Positions 36,791-49,209 of a stretch of DNA of 64,000 bases are shown one piece after another. The stretch's first letter is position 1; every line of letters starts with the position of its first letter. This DNA is from Sorex araneus. Its lineage: Eukaryota > Chordata > Mammalia > Eulipotyphla > Soricidae. Where the stretch lies: contig NC_073302.1 of NCBI RefSeq assembly GCF_027595985.1, positions 401,743,310 through 401,807,309 on the forward strand. Direction: 5' to 3'. A program made the position numbers and the translations under genes. The notes below the pieces were generated by a model. The model searched no databases. It saw only the letters and a list, made by a program, of their open reading frames with translations, and had not been told where the DNA came from.

Positions 36791-38318
36791 AAGGCCTGAA
36801 TTTAAATATTGGTTCTACTATGAGATATTGAAGAAGTCACTTAATCTTTGTTATCCTCCACTCTTTTGCTTACTAAATAAAAGTAATTAAAAATCCATTC
36901 TACACAGGGCTTTTGTGAATCATAAGATGATAAACATAAAACACCCAGCAATATAGTACATAAAATGTCAAATTACAAAGATCTTACTTCCCAATTTTAT
37001 ATGAAAAATCCCTTAATCCAGTAACTGAGAAGTAGTTATTTTTCTCATTTTAAATATGGCAGTTTAGAGAAGGAATACACGTACTCAGTTCTTGTTGACA
37101 CTTAAAACAAAAATAGCAACCGATTATCATAAGATCATAATGTCAATACTCAACTACACATGCATGGATTAAGTTTAGAGATTTCAGTCTAACATTCCTC
37201 AGCCAGGTGTGGTTAACTTCATTTCTCTCACCAACTCTTTTTGAGGAAGGTCACTGTAAGTAACAGTATCTCCCATTTTATTTTTTTCTGTCCTGGATGG
37301 CCCTGTGGGGAAACCAACAGCTTAAACTACATTTAATCCTAGAGCTTCTCTCCACTGATTCCACTAGGGAACCACTCATGACAACATTATGGCTTGATTA
37401 TATTTGTAGAGATAGCTACATATCTTTTCCAAACTCACTATACCTCATTCCCTCCCTTCCTCCCTTTTCAACCTCCACCCGCCAAATACAAACTACAAAA
37501 AGTATGAAAATATCAACTTTTCACATTGTCCTTTTAACTTTTCATAATCTCTATTGATACAAAACTCCAGGTTATCTACCAAGATAGAAAGCATTTCTCC
37601 TACCCCTAGAAGTATAAATCATATACTTTATGTGCATTCCATTAGCAAAATATAAAAGAAGTGTAAATTTACCCACTCTGATAAATGAATGAGCTATTTA
37701 ATATATTTAGGCAATATTCACATGATTATATAAAAATAATAATTTAGTCAAAAAAACTGCCTCAAATAAAATTAAGCATTTTATGTATATTACACCAAAC
37801 TGCACTCAAAAATTAACTGTAATGGTACAAGTGTACATGTTCCATAATTTTTCATGTTTGCATTTACAGAAATAAAAATTCAGTCTATTTCATACACATA
37901 TTCCTTCAGTAATGGTACAATTTACTCTGCAAACTCGTTTAATACTTTTCCATTGTGTCAACAAACCTTCAGTGACACCAAGTGGCTCATACCTATTTTT
38001 AAAACAGGTTTTACGGCATGCTAAGACAGATTTCTGAATCACACATCTGACAAAATACAAAGATACCAAGTTTCACTTGAGTATAAAAATATCAACTAAT
38101 AAATAAAAAATGATTTTATAAATAACAAAATTATCTCCAAAGTCTTTGGTTCTGATAATCCAAGATAGATACTTCTATCATGACAGCTCTTATTAACTTC
38201 TACCCCATCCTCCCCACCCCCACCATGAATCTTCTTATTGCTTCACTGGTTGCAAATAACAGAAATTTGAGTGGGCTTAAGAAAACAGGGAAAGTTTTGT
38301 TTTAAAAGTAGCATAATG

Positions 38319-38489
38319 GGGCTGGAGCAATAGTACAGCGGGTAGGGCATTTGCTTTCATGTGGCCGACCTGGATTCGATTCCCAGCATCCCATATGGTC
38401 TCCCGAGCACCGCCAGGAGTAATTCCTGAGTTCATGAGCCAGGAGTAACCCCTGTGCATTGCCAGGTGTGACCCAAAAATAAATAAATA
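38319..38489 (+). mobile_element. SINE-A, sense
   Basis: GGGGCTGGAGCAATAGTACA to GGTGTGACCCAAAAATAAAT. Confidence 0.9.
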
Positions 38490-39904
38490 ATACAAGTAGT
38501 GGAATATCTCACAAATCCAAGGTTAGGGATGCAGCCCTTATCATGAATGAGAACCAAGGCATGGAAAACCAGTACAGGACTCTGTTGGTCTTTATGACCT
38601 TGCTCCCTCTGTCTTAGTAAGCTTGTTCGCACCGCTTCTCACTACTCTTCTTGGAGACCATGAATATGGTCAATTCCTAAAGCTTTCTTTCCTTCATTAA
38701 GAAGGGAGCAAAAGTGAGAATATTGGTTTGCATTTCCAGTTTTCTCTGGGAAGGACTGCACTGGCTCTGCTAGCAACAGGTGTACACTCTTGGTCTCATC
38801 CAGAATGAGTTAGGCGATCTCATTTGGAATCCTGCAGCTCTGGTCATGTGGATAGCAATAGGATTAAGGCATAGATAGAACATTGCCAGAGGTGAGTGAA
38901 CAAATCTGAACTGGGTAAACTCTGCAAGAACCCCTTCGCGGCCAACACACAAACTTTTTTTCTTCTTTGTTCATACATGAAGGCTGCCCCACATAAGATT
39001 GATCTAAACATATCCTATAAATTCTATAAATTATTTCTATATAGTACACACCTGTTCTTTGGTACTCCAAAGTCATGTTCTTTCACTTCATCTTAAAGTT
39101 TTTATATTGAATAAATTAAATTACTGCTTTATACTATTTTAACATAACATAAATTTAGAGAAATAAAGTACAAAAAAGCTTAGTGGGTACCATTTGCAAC
39201 TGATCTGGTTAAAGAAAGAGTATTAAAATATGAAAACTATTCCATTATAAGATCACAGAGCTAAAACTATAGTTCTAGCATTTAAATATTGCGGTACAAA
39301 CTAATTCTCCCTTTGACACTGTTTTAAATATATATCCTATCAAAACACATGAAGTTATTATTTAACATGTACATAGACATAACACATACTATCTACACAA
39401 AATAGATTTATGGAATCAAAGACCACCATAGAGGAAAAATACAACTACAAATAAACAGTATATTAGGTCTTTTTATAGACTCACTATTAAATTATCGGAG
39501 TACCCAGGAGTATATTCTTAGTATAGATAGCTAGAGAAGTCATTACGGTTTAAATGGTTTTCCATGTTAAAAAAAAAAAAAACCCAATATATCAAACTAC
39601 ATAAAGTTATAGTGCATAGTACTCATTTTAAAACAGATTTTTCTATTCAGCATGGCTCTCTCTATGCTCATAAAATATTTATGCCCACCAATGACACTCT
39701 GCTTATGCTGTTATTCCCATTCCGTCCTTTCTGTACTTATCTAGCCCTCAAAAATCAGTTAATATCCTATTTCTCTGGTAAGTTTTTTTATGTGTTTATT
39801 TGAGGTCAAATACACTGAAAGTGATCTATACTTACAGAGTATCCTAATAAACATGTAAAGCCACACACCTCATTAGATCATATGTAAGTTTATTTGTTTG
39901 GATT

Positions 39905-40070
39905 GGTTTCGTTTGGGGGACACATTTGACAGTTCTCAGGGCTATTCCTGGTCCTACACTTACGGATCACTCGGTGGGGGGAGGGGGGAGCTCAAGAAAC
40001 CATTCGGAATGCCAGGGATCAAACCTAGGTAGACTGTGTACAAGGCAAGCACCCTATTGCTCCAGTCCCC
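39905..40070 (-). mobile_element. SINE-A, antisense
   Basis: TGCCAGGGATCAAACCTAGG and GCACCCTATTGCTCCAGTCC, with a G-rich insertion at 39974-39988. Confidence 0.75.
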
Positions 40071-40077
40071 TTTAAAT

Positions 40078-40264
40078 TTTTTGTTTGCTTTGAGGCCACA
40101 CTTGGGGGCAATTCCTAGTTGACCACAGCTGGATTCAACTCCCAGCTGAGTCATCAAGAGTCATTCCTGGAGGTGTCCCAAAAGAACATACTTTGTCAGG
40201 ATGAAACCCTGGTCTCCCATATGCAAAGCATGTGCTCAGCCCTTTGAGCTATTTCTCTGGCCCC
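40078..40264 (-). mobile_element. SINE-A, antisense, old
   Basis: GAGGCCACACTTGGGGGCAA and TTTGAGCTATTTCTCTGGCC. Confidence 0.6.
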
Positions 40265-41049
40265 TCTACATTTTAAATGAAAAGACAAGCATCTTTCTTA
40301 GTGTCATACCATGACCCAGGACACCATCATACAATTTGAAGAAACAGACCAGAGAAAAATCACTAAGCATTATTAGGAAGAATTGGAATATGGTTTTAGC
40401 TCGAAGTTCTGACATGTTGGAATGATGATGTCAGAAGTTGGTTGGTACTTTGATGGTGGATGTGGTATGGTAACACACATCTGAAGAGGTAACATGCATT
40501 TGGATCTGTATATGGAGCACATACAATGTGATAAACCAATGTTTGTTTCCTCAGCAGAAATGATTAAACAGATATATAAAACAAAGTAACATTTTGTGTT
40601 CACTTCAAAACTTCTATTACTCCTTAAGTACTCTTTAGGCTCTTCCTTTTACAATACCTAAAAGGTACTATAACTATCTAATTGATAGTACTCTGCATTA
40701 GCACTTCCTGATTTGTTTGACTACTGTGCCATCTAGAAAAAGCAATAATAAAATGCAATCTATTTAAATGATTTGTCACTTACTCAAAAAAATCCTTTAA
40801 CAACAAATCAGGGTCCATTGAAATATTGATGTTATTAAAAGCCTCTATAGCATACTTACTCTTATGTTATTAAGTATTCTAAATATTCTTTATAAAAATA
40901 CCAAGCACTGATATTCAGATGACCTAGTAAAGCTACAAAATTTAACAGTCACAATTCTCTTGTTATGAGATTTTAAATTATCATTAAAAAGTGATTACTA
41001 TGAATGAAATCAGAAAAACAGCATCCCAACAAAAATGTCAATTTGCTGA

Positions 41050-41870
41050 ATAGCTATATACTGAACAGTGCACTTCCTAGGTTAAGAATACAAATGGAGT
41101 AAAAAATAAAGTCCCTGTCCTGACGATACTTAGATTGCAAAGCTGGAAGATAGAAAATGAACAAGAAGGAGAATAATTTTTTTTAATTAATTTATTTATT
41201 TTTAATTAGAGAATCACCATGAGGGTACAGTTACAGATTTATACACATTTGTGCTTATACTTCCCTCATACAAAGTTCGGGAACCCATCCCTTCACCAGT
41301 GCCCATTCGAGAAGGAGAATAATTTTGTATCGAGACAGTACCATGAAGGAAATAAACAGGGAAGGTGACTGAGATGCAGTGGGTATTTTTAGAAAGGATT
41401 GCCAAAGACTCTCTGAGATGACATATTGAGATCTGAAGGTTAAAAACAGCCAGCTAGGCTGAAAATTGAGGAAGGATATCCCGAGCAGAGAGAAGAGCAA
41501 ACACAAAGACCTTGAGTGGGATTAAACTTCCTATTTTTCAAGAGCAGTAAGGAGACTAATTTAATACAAGGATAATGGACATAGGACACAGTCATTTAAG
41601 ATGAAGTCTGAAAGGGAGGTATTGGGCCACCACAGTAAATAAGTTATCATAAATAAGATAGAAAGTCACTGATCTAATCTCAGCAGAGCGTGATGATCTA
41701 ATTTCCAAGACCACTCTGATAGCTGGGTAGAGAGTGGACAGGATTAAAGAGTTCACATTGGAAGCAGCGAAGCTAGTTGTCTAAAGAAGTATTAGTCTTA
41801 TCGAGATGATAAAATACTGTCGAGTTCAGGTGCAAACAGCAGATATGCATGGCACAAGTGGACAATTTTG
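41050..41870 (+). repeat. Ancient mammalian interspersed repeat, family not assigned
   Basis: Contains decayed phrases (AAAGTCCCTGTCCTGACGAT, GCAAACACAAAGACCTTGAG, GATGATCTAATTTCCAAGAC, GACCACTCTGATAGCTGGGT) typical of a widespread old mammalian repeat whose name I cannot fix. The short L1 at 41181 is inserted in it. Confidence 0.5.
41181..41309 (-). mobile_element. Very short L1 3' end, minus strand
   Basis: Only about 129 bp of L1 3' UTR (AGAGAATCACCATGAGGGTA onwards) inserted in an older repeat, with perfect 17-bp TSD AGAAGGAGAATAATTTT at 41164-41180 and 41310-41326. Near identity to the 24.9- and 30.2-kb copies suggests it is recent. Confidence 0.87.
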
Positions 41871-41992
41871 AGTTTTATTCACAGGTAAAAATCGACAAAC
41901 GGGCTGCAAAGGGAGCAGGCTATGGCAAGGAATTAGAATCTAGAGTTGGAATTCCTGAAAGCAGAAATTCAGGGTTTTTCTTTGAACCATGT

Positions 41993-41993
<1 letters not shown>

Positions 41994-42040
<47 letters not shown>
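41994..42040. repeat. (TC)n-(AC)n compound microsatellite
   Basis: TC units pass directly into AC units. Confidence 0.95.
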
Positions 42041-42043
<3 letters not shown>

Positions 42044-42322
42044 CTTACAAAAGTAGACATAAAAATTAAGTTTTAGACCTGTTAGGGTGATAACACATAT
42101 TAGCCATAAAAACAAAGAAATCCAGATAGGTAGACACATGACTAACATGATTCATGATGTTCAAGATACATGATGATGATTCTCAAGATAAAGAGGAGGG
42201 AGAGAGACAGGAGCTTGAAAACCACAAACCAATAATCAATATTTGAAACTAGAGGTATGTTGCATAGGTATCTGTATGTGTCACAACCAAATAAATGTAC
42301 ACATTAATTAAGATCTGACTTT

Positions 42323-42482
42323 CAGGCTAAAAAGACAGTACAGGAGGTTAAGACACTTTTCCTGTATGTGGCCAGCCATGGTTTGAATCACTGATACCAC
42401 ATATGATCTCCCAGTACCACCAGAAGCGACTCCTGAACACAGAACCAGAAGCCCTGAGCACAGCCAGCTGTGACACAAAACA
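42323..42482 (+). mobile_element. SINE-A, sense, old
   Basis: AAGACAGTACAGGAGGTTAA, CACCAGAAGCGACTCCTGAA and CAGCTGTGACACAAAACA. Confidence 0.65.
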
Positions 42483-42696
42483 AAACAAAAAAACAACAAA
42501 ATTATTCATTTTACTAAGAATATTAATAGAGGGGGAAAAGGTCTAGCCACAACTGTCACTCCTCAGAGGAACTGGGATCAGAGATCAAGAAAAGAAAATG
42601 AGCAGAAAAGAAGCAGGTAAAAGTGGCATCACGGGTTCTAATACAGAGGTTTTGAAAAGGATGCTGGTATCACTAGGTTTAAGAAAACAGGTCATT

Positions 42697-42901
42697 GGGG
42701 CTGGAGCAATAGCACAGCGGGTAGGGTGTTTGCCTTATATGCCACCAACCCAGGTTCTATTCCTAGCATCCCATGTGGTCCCCGGAGCACCAACAGGAGT
42801 AATTCCTGAGTGCAAAGCCAGGAGGAGTACAGGAGTAACCCCTATGCATTGCCAGGTGTGACTCAAAAAGCTAAAACAAACAAACAAACAAACAAACAAA
42901 C
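42697..42901 (+). mobile_element. SINE-A, sense, with AAAC tail
   Basis: GGGGCTGGAGCAATAGCACA to GTGTGACTCAAAAAGCTAAA, then (AAAC)n. A short direct repeat AAACAGGTCA flanks it. A 10-bp insert GGAGTACAGG sits in the body. Confidence 0.9.
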
Positions 42902-42966
42902 AGGTCAAAAAGACTCTGAGAAAAACAATTTCAAATGAAATAGAAGAGATCAAAATCAGCAGAAAG

Positions 42967-43132
42967 AGGCCAGAGAGACAGTACAGTGGGTAAGGTGCTT
43001 GGCCTTCACACGACAGATCCATGTTTGATTCCTGGCACCCTATAAGAACCTCCAAGCCACTAGGATTGATTTCTGAGTGAATAGCCAAGAGTGAGCCCTA
43101 AGCACCACTTGAGTGTGAGAAACAAAACAAAC
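42967..43132 (+). mobile_element. SINE-A, sense, with AAC tail
   Basis: GAGGCCAGAGAGACAGTACA, TTTGATTCCTGGCACCCTAT, and an (AAC)n tail to 43150. Confidence 0.72.
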
Positions 43133-43201
43133 AACAACAACAACAACAAATAAACAAAAGTCAGAGCAGACTAAGAAGAAATGGTTTATAAAGAACACAA
43201 G

Positions 43202-43365
43202 GGGTCAGAGACATAGATAGCTCAAGTGACAGAACACATGGCTATAATGTGCAAAACCCCAGCACGCGGCCCACTGAGCAATGCCAGAATCAAGTAGCAT
43301 TATGACACACAGTAGCACAGGGTCAGTCATAACTGGAAGCTCTTGGTGATGGTGGGAGCACCTAA
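43202..43365 (+). mobile_element. SINE relic, sense
   Basis: GGGTCAGAGACATAGATAGC and CACTGAGCAATGCCAGAATC; poorly preserved. Confidence 0.35.
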
Positions 43366-43568
43366 AATGAAAATGTGCAAGGCCAGAGATGTATATCAAT
43401 CATGCGTCTCATTCATAAGATCCTAGAATCAATGCCTGGTACCCACCCCCCAAAAAAGAAGGGAACTAGTAAAAAACAAATAACAGGACTAACTGATAAA
43501 TTATTTTATTGTACTCCTCTTGCAGAAATTTCATGGGGCACAATTTTGATTAAAATAAAAATCTTTTG

Positions 43569-43732
43569 GACCAGAGTAAACTCACTGGACTGAACGCATA
43601 TTTTGAATGTGAAAGGGCCAGATTCAGTCCCTGACACCACATGTTCCCCTCAGCACCACTTGGGAGCAACCCTAGAGTGGAAAGCTAGAAGCAGCCCCCC
43701 AAATATTGCTGGATGTGATCAAAAAAGCAAAA
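43569..43732 (+). mobile_element. SINE-A, sense, old
   Basis: TTCAGTCCCTGACACCACAT, TCAGCACCACTTGGGAGCAA and GCTGGATGTGATCAAAAAAG. Confidence 0.62.
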
Positions 43733-44019
43733 CAGAAACATTTCTTGTAGTCAGGTATAGCTGGTTTAAGTAAAAACAGAAGTGATAGGAGGGAGCTTCT
43801 AAAATCTGACGGAGTTGGGAAAAAGCCCTTTTGCTCTTTCCCTTATTCTGATTTTCTACTCTTTGGAATGCTGCTATCTACTCAACTTGCTACTTAAATA
43901 AGGATCCAAGAATCTTTGTCTTTTTTTCCTTTGCTACCATCACCTGCACATAGAAACCACTCAACAACTACAAAGAGCTAAATTTATATAGTCTATCATA
44001 TCAACAACATCTTTTTCAT

Positions 44020-44182
44020 GTGCCCCTCCCTGGACCTACTACCTGTGGTGCTCACACCCTGTGGTGCTCAGGGAGTCACTTCTTATGGGCTCAGGGGGGA
44101 CCATGTGGGGTATCAGGGATTGACACCAGGTTGTCCGCATGCAAGGCAAGTACCTTACCTGCTGTACCATCTCTCGGCCCCT
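44020..44182 (-). mobile_element. SINE-A, antisense
   Basis: TGTGGTGCTCAGGGAGTCAC, GCAAGGCAAGTACCTTACCT and GTACCATCTCTCGGCCCC. Confidence 0.7.
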
Positions 44183-44239
44183 CTGATGTATTCTGATCTC
44201 TACTAAGAAACATGTTTATTTGGTCTTCAGGGAAAGACT

Positions 44240-44870
44240 TCCTAGAATCCTTGAAATTCCCTGTGACAATGCGGAATCTGAATTTTTTGCTATGTTAATG
44301 ATTAAGTTTTAGAAAGCACCTTGGTATAGGGATTGGTTGTCAGTGACAACAAATGTGTGACGTAGAACTGAACCTGTTCCAACCCACATCCAGAAGAAGC
44401 ATAGGACTGGAAAGTCACCTATGGTCAAATGACTTAATCCTCATGCCTATGTAGCAAAAAAACACCCAAAAGAACAGGGTTCTGAAAATTCCCAGGTTGG
44501 TAGAAACATGGATATCTAGGAAGAACGGTGTGGCCAGAGAGCATGGAAGCGCCACACCGCTTCCCATGTACTTGGTTCTATGCATATCTTCCATGTGGCT
44601 GTTCCTGAAAATTTTAATTTTGATAGTAAATCAGTTTTCTGAAAGTTAAATGTTGCTCTGAGTTTTATGAGCAGTCCTATCAAACTCATTCCATGCAAAG
44701 GAGGAAGTTGTGGACCCACTGATGCACAGTTGGTTGATCAGGAGCACACTGACAACCTAAAACTTGTGACTGGTGTCTGAGGGCGGGTAGTCCTGTGAGA
44801 CTGTACTTCATCTGGAGATCTGATGTTATCTACAGAGAGGTGATGTTAGGATTGAGTTGGGAAATACAGG
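44240..44870 (+). repeat. Ancient interspersed repeat, possibly LTR-type
   Basis: Phrases such as GAACGGTGTGGCCAGAGAGC, TCCATGTGGCTGTTCCTGA, ACACTGACAACCTAAAACTT and GACTGGTGTCTGAGGGCGGG match an old repeated mammalian sequence I remember but cannot name. Strongly diverged, no frame. Confidence 0.4.
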
Positions 44871-45251
44871 CTTATTTCCTCAGACCGTAAGTGATCATTT
44901 TAAATATCTTGGTTTAAATAACATGTATATGTAGATGATTACTGAATATGTAGGTTATACTTACAATCTAGTACATCCCCTAAATTCACTAGATTAGAAA
45001 GAAAAACTCACTCAAATTTCCCTACTTCAAACTTCTCAGTCTTTAATATGATACCCTGTACTGTAAACTAATCCAAAAGATTATGTACACATTATTTCTT
45101 TATACTTATTTAGAACAGGATCCCTGCCTTGTGATGCATCTTCTGAGGGATACAATTGACTAATCCACTAAATACAGCATACTTAGACATCTAGAAGTCT
45201 TTGAAGTAGTTTCAATTTCTCACAGTATTAATTAATTAAATAAAAAAAAAG

Positions 45252-45425
45252 CTGGGCTTAGGCTAAAGGGGTTGAAATGCTTGTCTTGCATGCATTCGAT
45301 TCTGGTTTGATCTCCGGCAACACATACGGTCATTTAAGGTCCCTCAAGCACGTGCAGGGGTCATCCTGAACACAGAACAGCCAGGAACAGCCACCGAGAG
45401 CCCCCATGTATGGCACAAGAACAAA
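45252..45425 (+). mobile_element. SINE-A, sense, old
   Basis: AAATGCTTGTCTTGCATGCA, TTTGATCTCCGGCAACACAT and CCATGTATGGCACAAGAAC. Confidence 0.55.
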
Positions 45426-45940
45426 ACAATTTTCCCGCTGATTGAAGAAAGGTAATAACTGAGTTGGAGGTTTTTAAGATAGCTATTTAAAATAGTCTGC
45501 CACAACATTTTCTTCAGAAAAATAATCAGATCTTCTTAAATCCCATTACCTATGTTAGTTATACATTCTGAGTGAACACAAAATAAATTTATCACATCTT
45601 CTGTGGTAAATTAATAAACATCATATCATTAATCTCTCTTTTCTGGGCCAAATGTTCCCCATTTCTCTGACTATTCACACAGCATGATTTCTAAACATCT
45701 TCAACATCTTAGTAATCTTCCTCACTAAGTAAGAGCTAAATAATTCCTAAAATTTAATCAACAACATTATCTATTTATCTGAAAACAAAATACAGTGGAC
45801 TTGTAATTCCTATTAATAGGGATATGAATAATTGGTTAGGCAGTCTAAGAATATATTCACTTTATTTTTAGCAGCGACAACACTGGATAACTGAATAATC
45901 CTTTCTGAAAATAAAGGTGTATCACACACCCCCCACAGAG

Positions 45941-45964
45941 AGAGAGAGAGAGAGACAGAGAGAG
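45941..45964. repeat. (GA)n microsatellite, short
   Basis: A run of GA units with one CAG break. Confidence 0.9.
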
Positions 45965-46076
45965 AAAATTTTCTTACCTTACCTATATTCCACTAAGAGG
46001 ACTTATAACTTGTCTACATTTGATTAATTTGGTAAACCATTTACCAAAATTCTCATGAGGATAATAAACTTTTACA

Positions 46077-46236
46077 GGCCAGAGAGATAGTACAGCAAGT
46101 AGGGTGGCTTGCCTTACATGCCACCTATCAAGGGTCAGTTCCCAGCACAACGTATAATTCCCTGGCACTACCAGGAGTGATTCCTAAGTACACAGCCAGG
46201 AGTAAGCCCTGAGCACAGTCCAGTGTGCCCTGACAA
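46077..46236 (+). mobile_element. SINE-A, sense
   Basis: AGGCCAGAGAGATAGTACAG, ACCAGGAGTGATTCCTAAGT and GGAGTAAGCCCTGAGCACAG. Confidence 0.72.
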
Positions 46237-46269
46237 ATTAATTAGCATTCTCCCAAAAATTAACAGCAT

Positions 46270-46940
46270 AAGTAGACATTAAAAAAAAATCAGTAAGAAT
46301 ACATAAAACTTGAATGATCATTCTACCTGATCTGACTGATATTTATAAAACAGTTCACCCAATATTATTTTCAAATGCACATGAATCATCTACCAGAACA
46401 AGGACCATATTCTGGGCCATAAAACAAGTCTCAGTAAGTTTGAATGATTCAAATCTCACTACATATGTTCTCTGACCACAGTGAAACTGAATTAAAAATC
46501 ATTTATCTAAAAATACCTAAAAGTAAAAATCCCCAAATATTTAGAAACCCAAGTACATGCTTCTAATAGTCAATCAGGTCAAAAGGAAACAAAATCACCA
46601 AGAATTCTGAACTAAATGAAAATACATAATATCAAAATTTGTGGGATGTCGCCAAAGCAGCACTAAGGAAAATTGTATAGCATTGTTTAGAAAATAAAGA
46701 TTTCAAAAGATGGGCTAAATTTCCATATTAAGATTATAGCAAACCTAGAGCAAATAAAACACAAAGTAAAGAGAATGAGAACAGAAAAATGTACAAAGAA
46801 AAACTAAAGCTGGTTCTTTAAGGTTAGTAAAACAAACCAACCTCTGGCCAGACTAATTGAACAGGAAAATAAAGTATGTAAAATAACAGGAATGAGAGAG
46901 GGGACGTTACTATAGATTTTATATTTAAAATATTATGATT
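46270..46940 (+). mobile_element. L1 ORF2 internal fragment, sense
   Basis: Text such as ACCATATTCTGGGCCATAAA, GGGATGTCGCCAAAGCAGCA and CTAAAGCTGGTTCTTTAAGG is the L1 ORF2 region between endonuclease and reverse transcriptase, with frameshifts and stops. Interrupted by a SINE at 46944-47121 and continuing to about 47260. Confidence 0.8.
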
Positions 46941-46943
46941 TTA

Positions 46944-47121
46944 GGGGTTGGAGATGTAGACAGTACAGCAAGTAGGGGACTTGCCTTGCATGTACTGGAC
47001 CTGGGTTAAATTCTCAGTATTCCATAAGGTCTCTCTAGCACTGTTAGGCGCAATTCCAGAGCACAGAGGCACGAAAAATCCCTTAAGCATTGCTGAGTGT
47101 GGCCCAAAAACCAAAAGAAAA
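46944..47121 (+). mobile_element. SINE-A, sense, inside an L1
   Basis: GACAGTACAGCAAGTAGGGG, TTGCCTTGCATGTACTGGAC and GAGTGTGGCCCAAAAACC. Confidence 0.75.
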
Positions 47122-47260
47122 AAAGTGTGATTTTAAACAATTTTATGACAATGAAAATAAAGATGTACTATATACACATTTAGCAACATAAATCAACAAG
47201 ATCCTTGAAAGGTACAAATTATTGTGGCTTTTTCATAATAAAAAGCTAAATACACTTTGT
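47122..47260 (+). mobile_element. Continuation of the L1 ORF2 fragment
   Basis: Resumes after the SINE with TTTTATGACAATGAAAATAA and decays into AT-rich DNA by about 47260. Confidence 0.5.
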
Positions 47261-47568
47261 CTATTACAAAAACTGAATTTGTATTTCTATTTTAAAAAAC
47301 TGAATTTGTCCAATAACAACAAAAAAAGGTCTACATATGCAAGTCATTTAGAACTGTCTTAAGTTTAAAATATATGGTGGCTCAAATATCTGTAAACTAC
47401 TCAGGGTAGGCACTAAATATACAACTGTGGTATAATTATGCTAGTATTTCTATAAAGTCAGTCTGGAAAGAAGCTTTGTGGAAAACTGGATAATATGAAA
47501 ATAAGAAGTAAGAAAACTTATGACAACTATCTATGGAAGAAATGATAAGGGTGTGAACAATGAGCATA

Positions 47569-47739
47569 TTTTTTTTCTTTTTGGGTCACACACGGTGATG
47601 TACAGAGGTTACTCCTGGCTCTGCACTCAGGAATTACTCCTGGAGGAGCTCAGGGAACCATATGGGATGCTAGGAATTGAACCCAGGTCAGCCACATGCA
47701 AGGCAAATGCCCTACCCGCTGTACTATTGCTCCAATCCC
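47569..47739 (-). mobile_element. SINE-A, antisense, young
   Basis: TTTTTGGGTCACACACGGTG to CCCGCTGTACTATTGCTCCA. Confidence 0.88.
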
Positions 47740-47924
47740 ATAATGAACAATCTTTAAACTGAGGTGATAATTTGGGACAAGGCATTGATAAAAGAGCTGA
47801 AAGACCAGTAGTGACTAAACATGAAAAGATATGAGAGGAAAAGAGAAAGGATGCTCCATGAGTCTTGACTAGAAAACTAGAAGAAACACTCCTTAAACAC
47901 ATGTTACCTTAAGAAAGGTAACAT

Positions 47925-48093
47925 GGGGCAAGAACAATAGTACAGTAGGGAGGGCATTTGCCCAGCATGCAGCCAACCTGGGTTCAATCCCTGTCATCCC
48001 ATTTGGTTCCGCAAGCACCATCAGGAGTGATTCCTGAACACAGTGCCAGGAATAACTCCTGAGCATTGTCATTGTGATCCCCCCCAAAAAAAA
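47925..48093 (+). mobile_element. SINE-A, sense, leading into (GGAA)n
   Basis: GAACAATAGTACAGTAGGGA, CATCAGGAGTGATTCCTGAA and CATTGTGATCCCCCCCAAAA. Its A-rich tail probably seeded the purine tract that follows. Confidence 0.8.
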
Positions 48094-48313
48094 GGAAGGA
48101 AGGAAGGAAGGAAGGAAGGAAGGAAGGAAGGAAGGAAGGAAGGAAGGAAGGAAGGAAGGAAGGAAGGAAGGAAGGAAGGAAGGAAAAGAGAAACAGAATA
48201 CAGAGGCCAGAGATTAATACTTATATTCTGTACAGTAGATAAAGCCTTTGTGAACAAAAAAAAGAAAAAGAAAGGAAGAAAGGAAGGAAGAAAGGAAGAA
48301 AGGAAGGAATAAA

Positions 48314-48344
<31 letters not shown>

Positions 48345-48363
48345 GGAAGGAAGGAAGGATGGA

Positions 48364-48439
<76 letters not shown>

Positions 48440-48455
48440 AGGAAGGATGGAAGGA

Positions 48456-48543
<88 letters not shown>

Positions 48544-48690
48544 GGAAGAAAGGAAGGAAGGAAGCAAGGAAGGAAGGAAGGAAGAAAGGAAGGAAGGAAG
48601 GAAGGAAGGAAGGAAGGAAGGAAGGAAGGAAGGAAGGAAGGAAGGAAGGAAGGAAGGAAGGAAGGAAGGAAGGAAGGAAGGAAGGAAGGG
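48094..48690. repeat. Giant (GGAA)/(GAAA) purine tract
   Basis: Blocks of GGAA (48094-48185), mixed GAAA/GGAA (48262-48570) and GGAA again (48555-48689), interrupted near 48190-48260 by a short SINE-like remnant (GAGGCCAGAG). Apart from that interruption, essentially purine only on the plus strand. Long lysine/glutamate or phenylalanine/serine frames over it are artefacts. Confidence 0.97.
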
Positions 48691-48693
48691 AAT

Positions 48694-48838
48694 ACAGAGG
48701 TCAGAGTAGGTAAAGTGTTTGCCTCACATGTGGCTGACTTGGGTTTGATCCCAACCATCCATATAGTCCCCAGAAGTGATCCCTGAGCACAAAGGCAGGA
48801 GTAAGTTGTGAGGATCACCAGGTGTGGTTCAAAAACAA
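48694..48838 (+). mobile_element. SINE-A, sense, old
   Basis: GTTTGCCTCACATGTGGCTG, GTGATCCCTGAGCACAAAGG and CACCAGGTGTGGTTCAAAAA, directly after the purine tract. Confidence 0.68.
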
Positions 48839-49047
48839 GAAAAAAAATACAAGAGAAAAACATGAGGGGAGGTGGGGTTCGTTTTTGTTTGTTTTTTTTT
48901 TTCATTTTTCAATTATACATTGATACACTTAATGTCCCAAAGAAAAACAGCAGACTAAGACAAATGAAAATCTGGGTAGATCAACCTGTTTTCTCTGCTA
49001 GAATTACTTTCAGTTAAAGCCTTCTCTATGTACAATAGCTTGTTGGT

Positions 49048-49209
49048 AGGAGCTGGAGGGGGAAATTCAGGGGAAATGATGCTCAGCTTGCATGTAGTCA
49101 TCACAGGCTCCATCCCCAGCATCCCATATGGTCCTCCTGAGTCTGACAGGAGTGATCCCTGAGCACAGAGCCAGGAATAGGCCCTAGATATTGGCAGTGG
49201 CCCAAAAAC
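49048..49209 (+). mobile_element. SINE-A, sense, old
   Basis: CCAGCATCCCATATGGTCCT, GACAGGAGTGATCCCTGAGC and GGCAGTGGCCCAAAAAC. Confidence 0.68.

Noticed and set aside
48069..48905. A 278-codon minus-strand frame of FLPSFL repeats and its KERKKE counterpart
   Set aside because: Pure translation of the GGAA/GAAA microsatellite.
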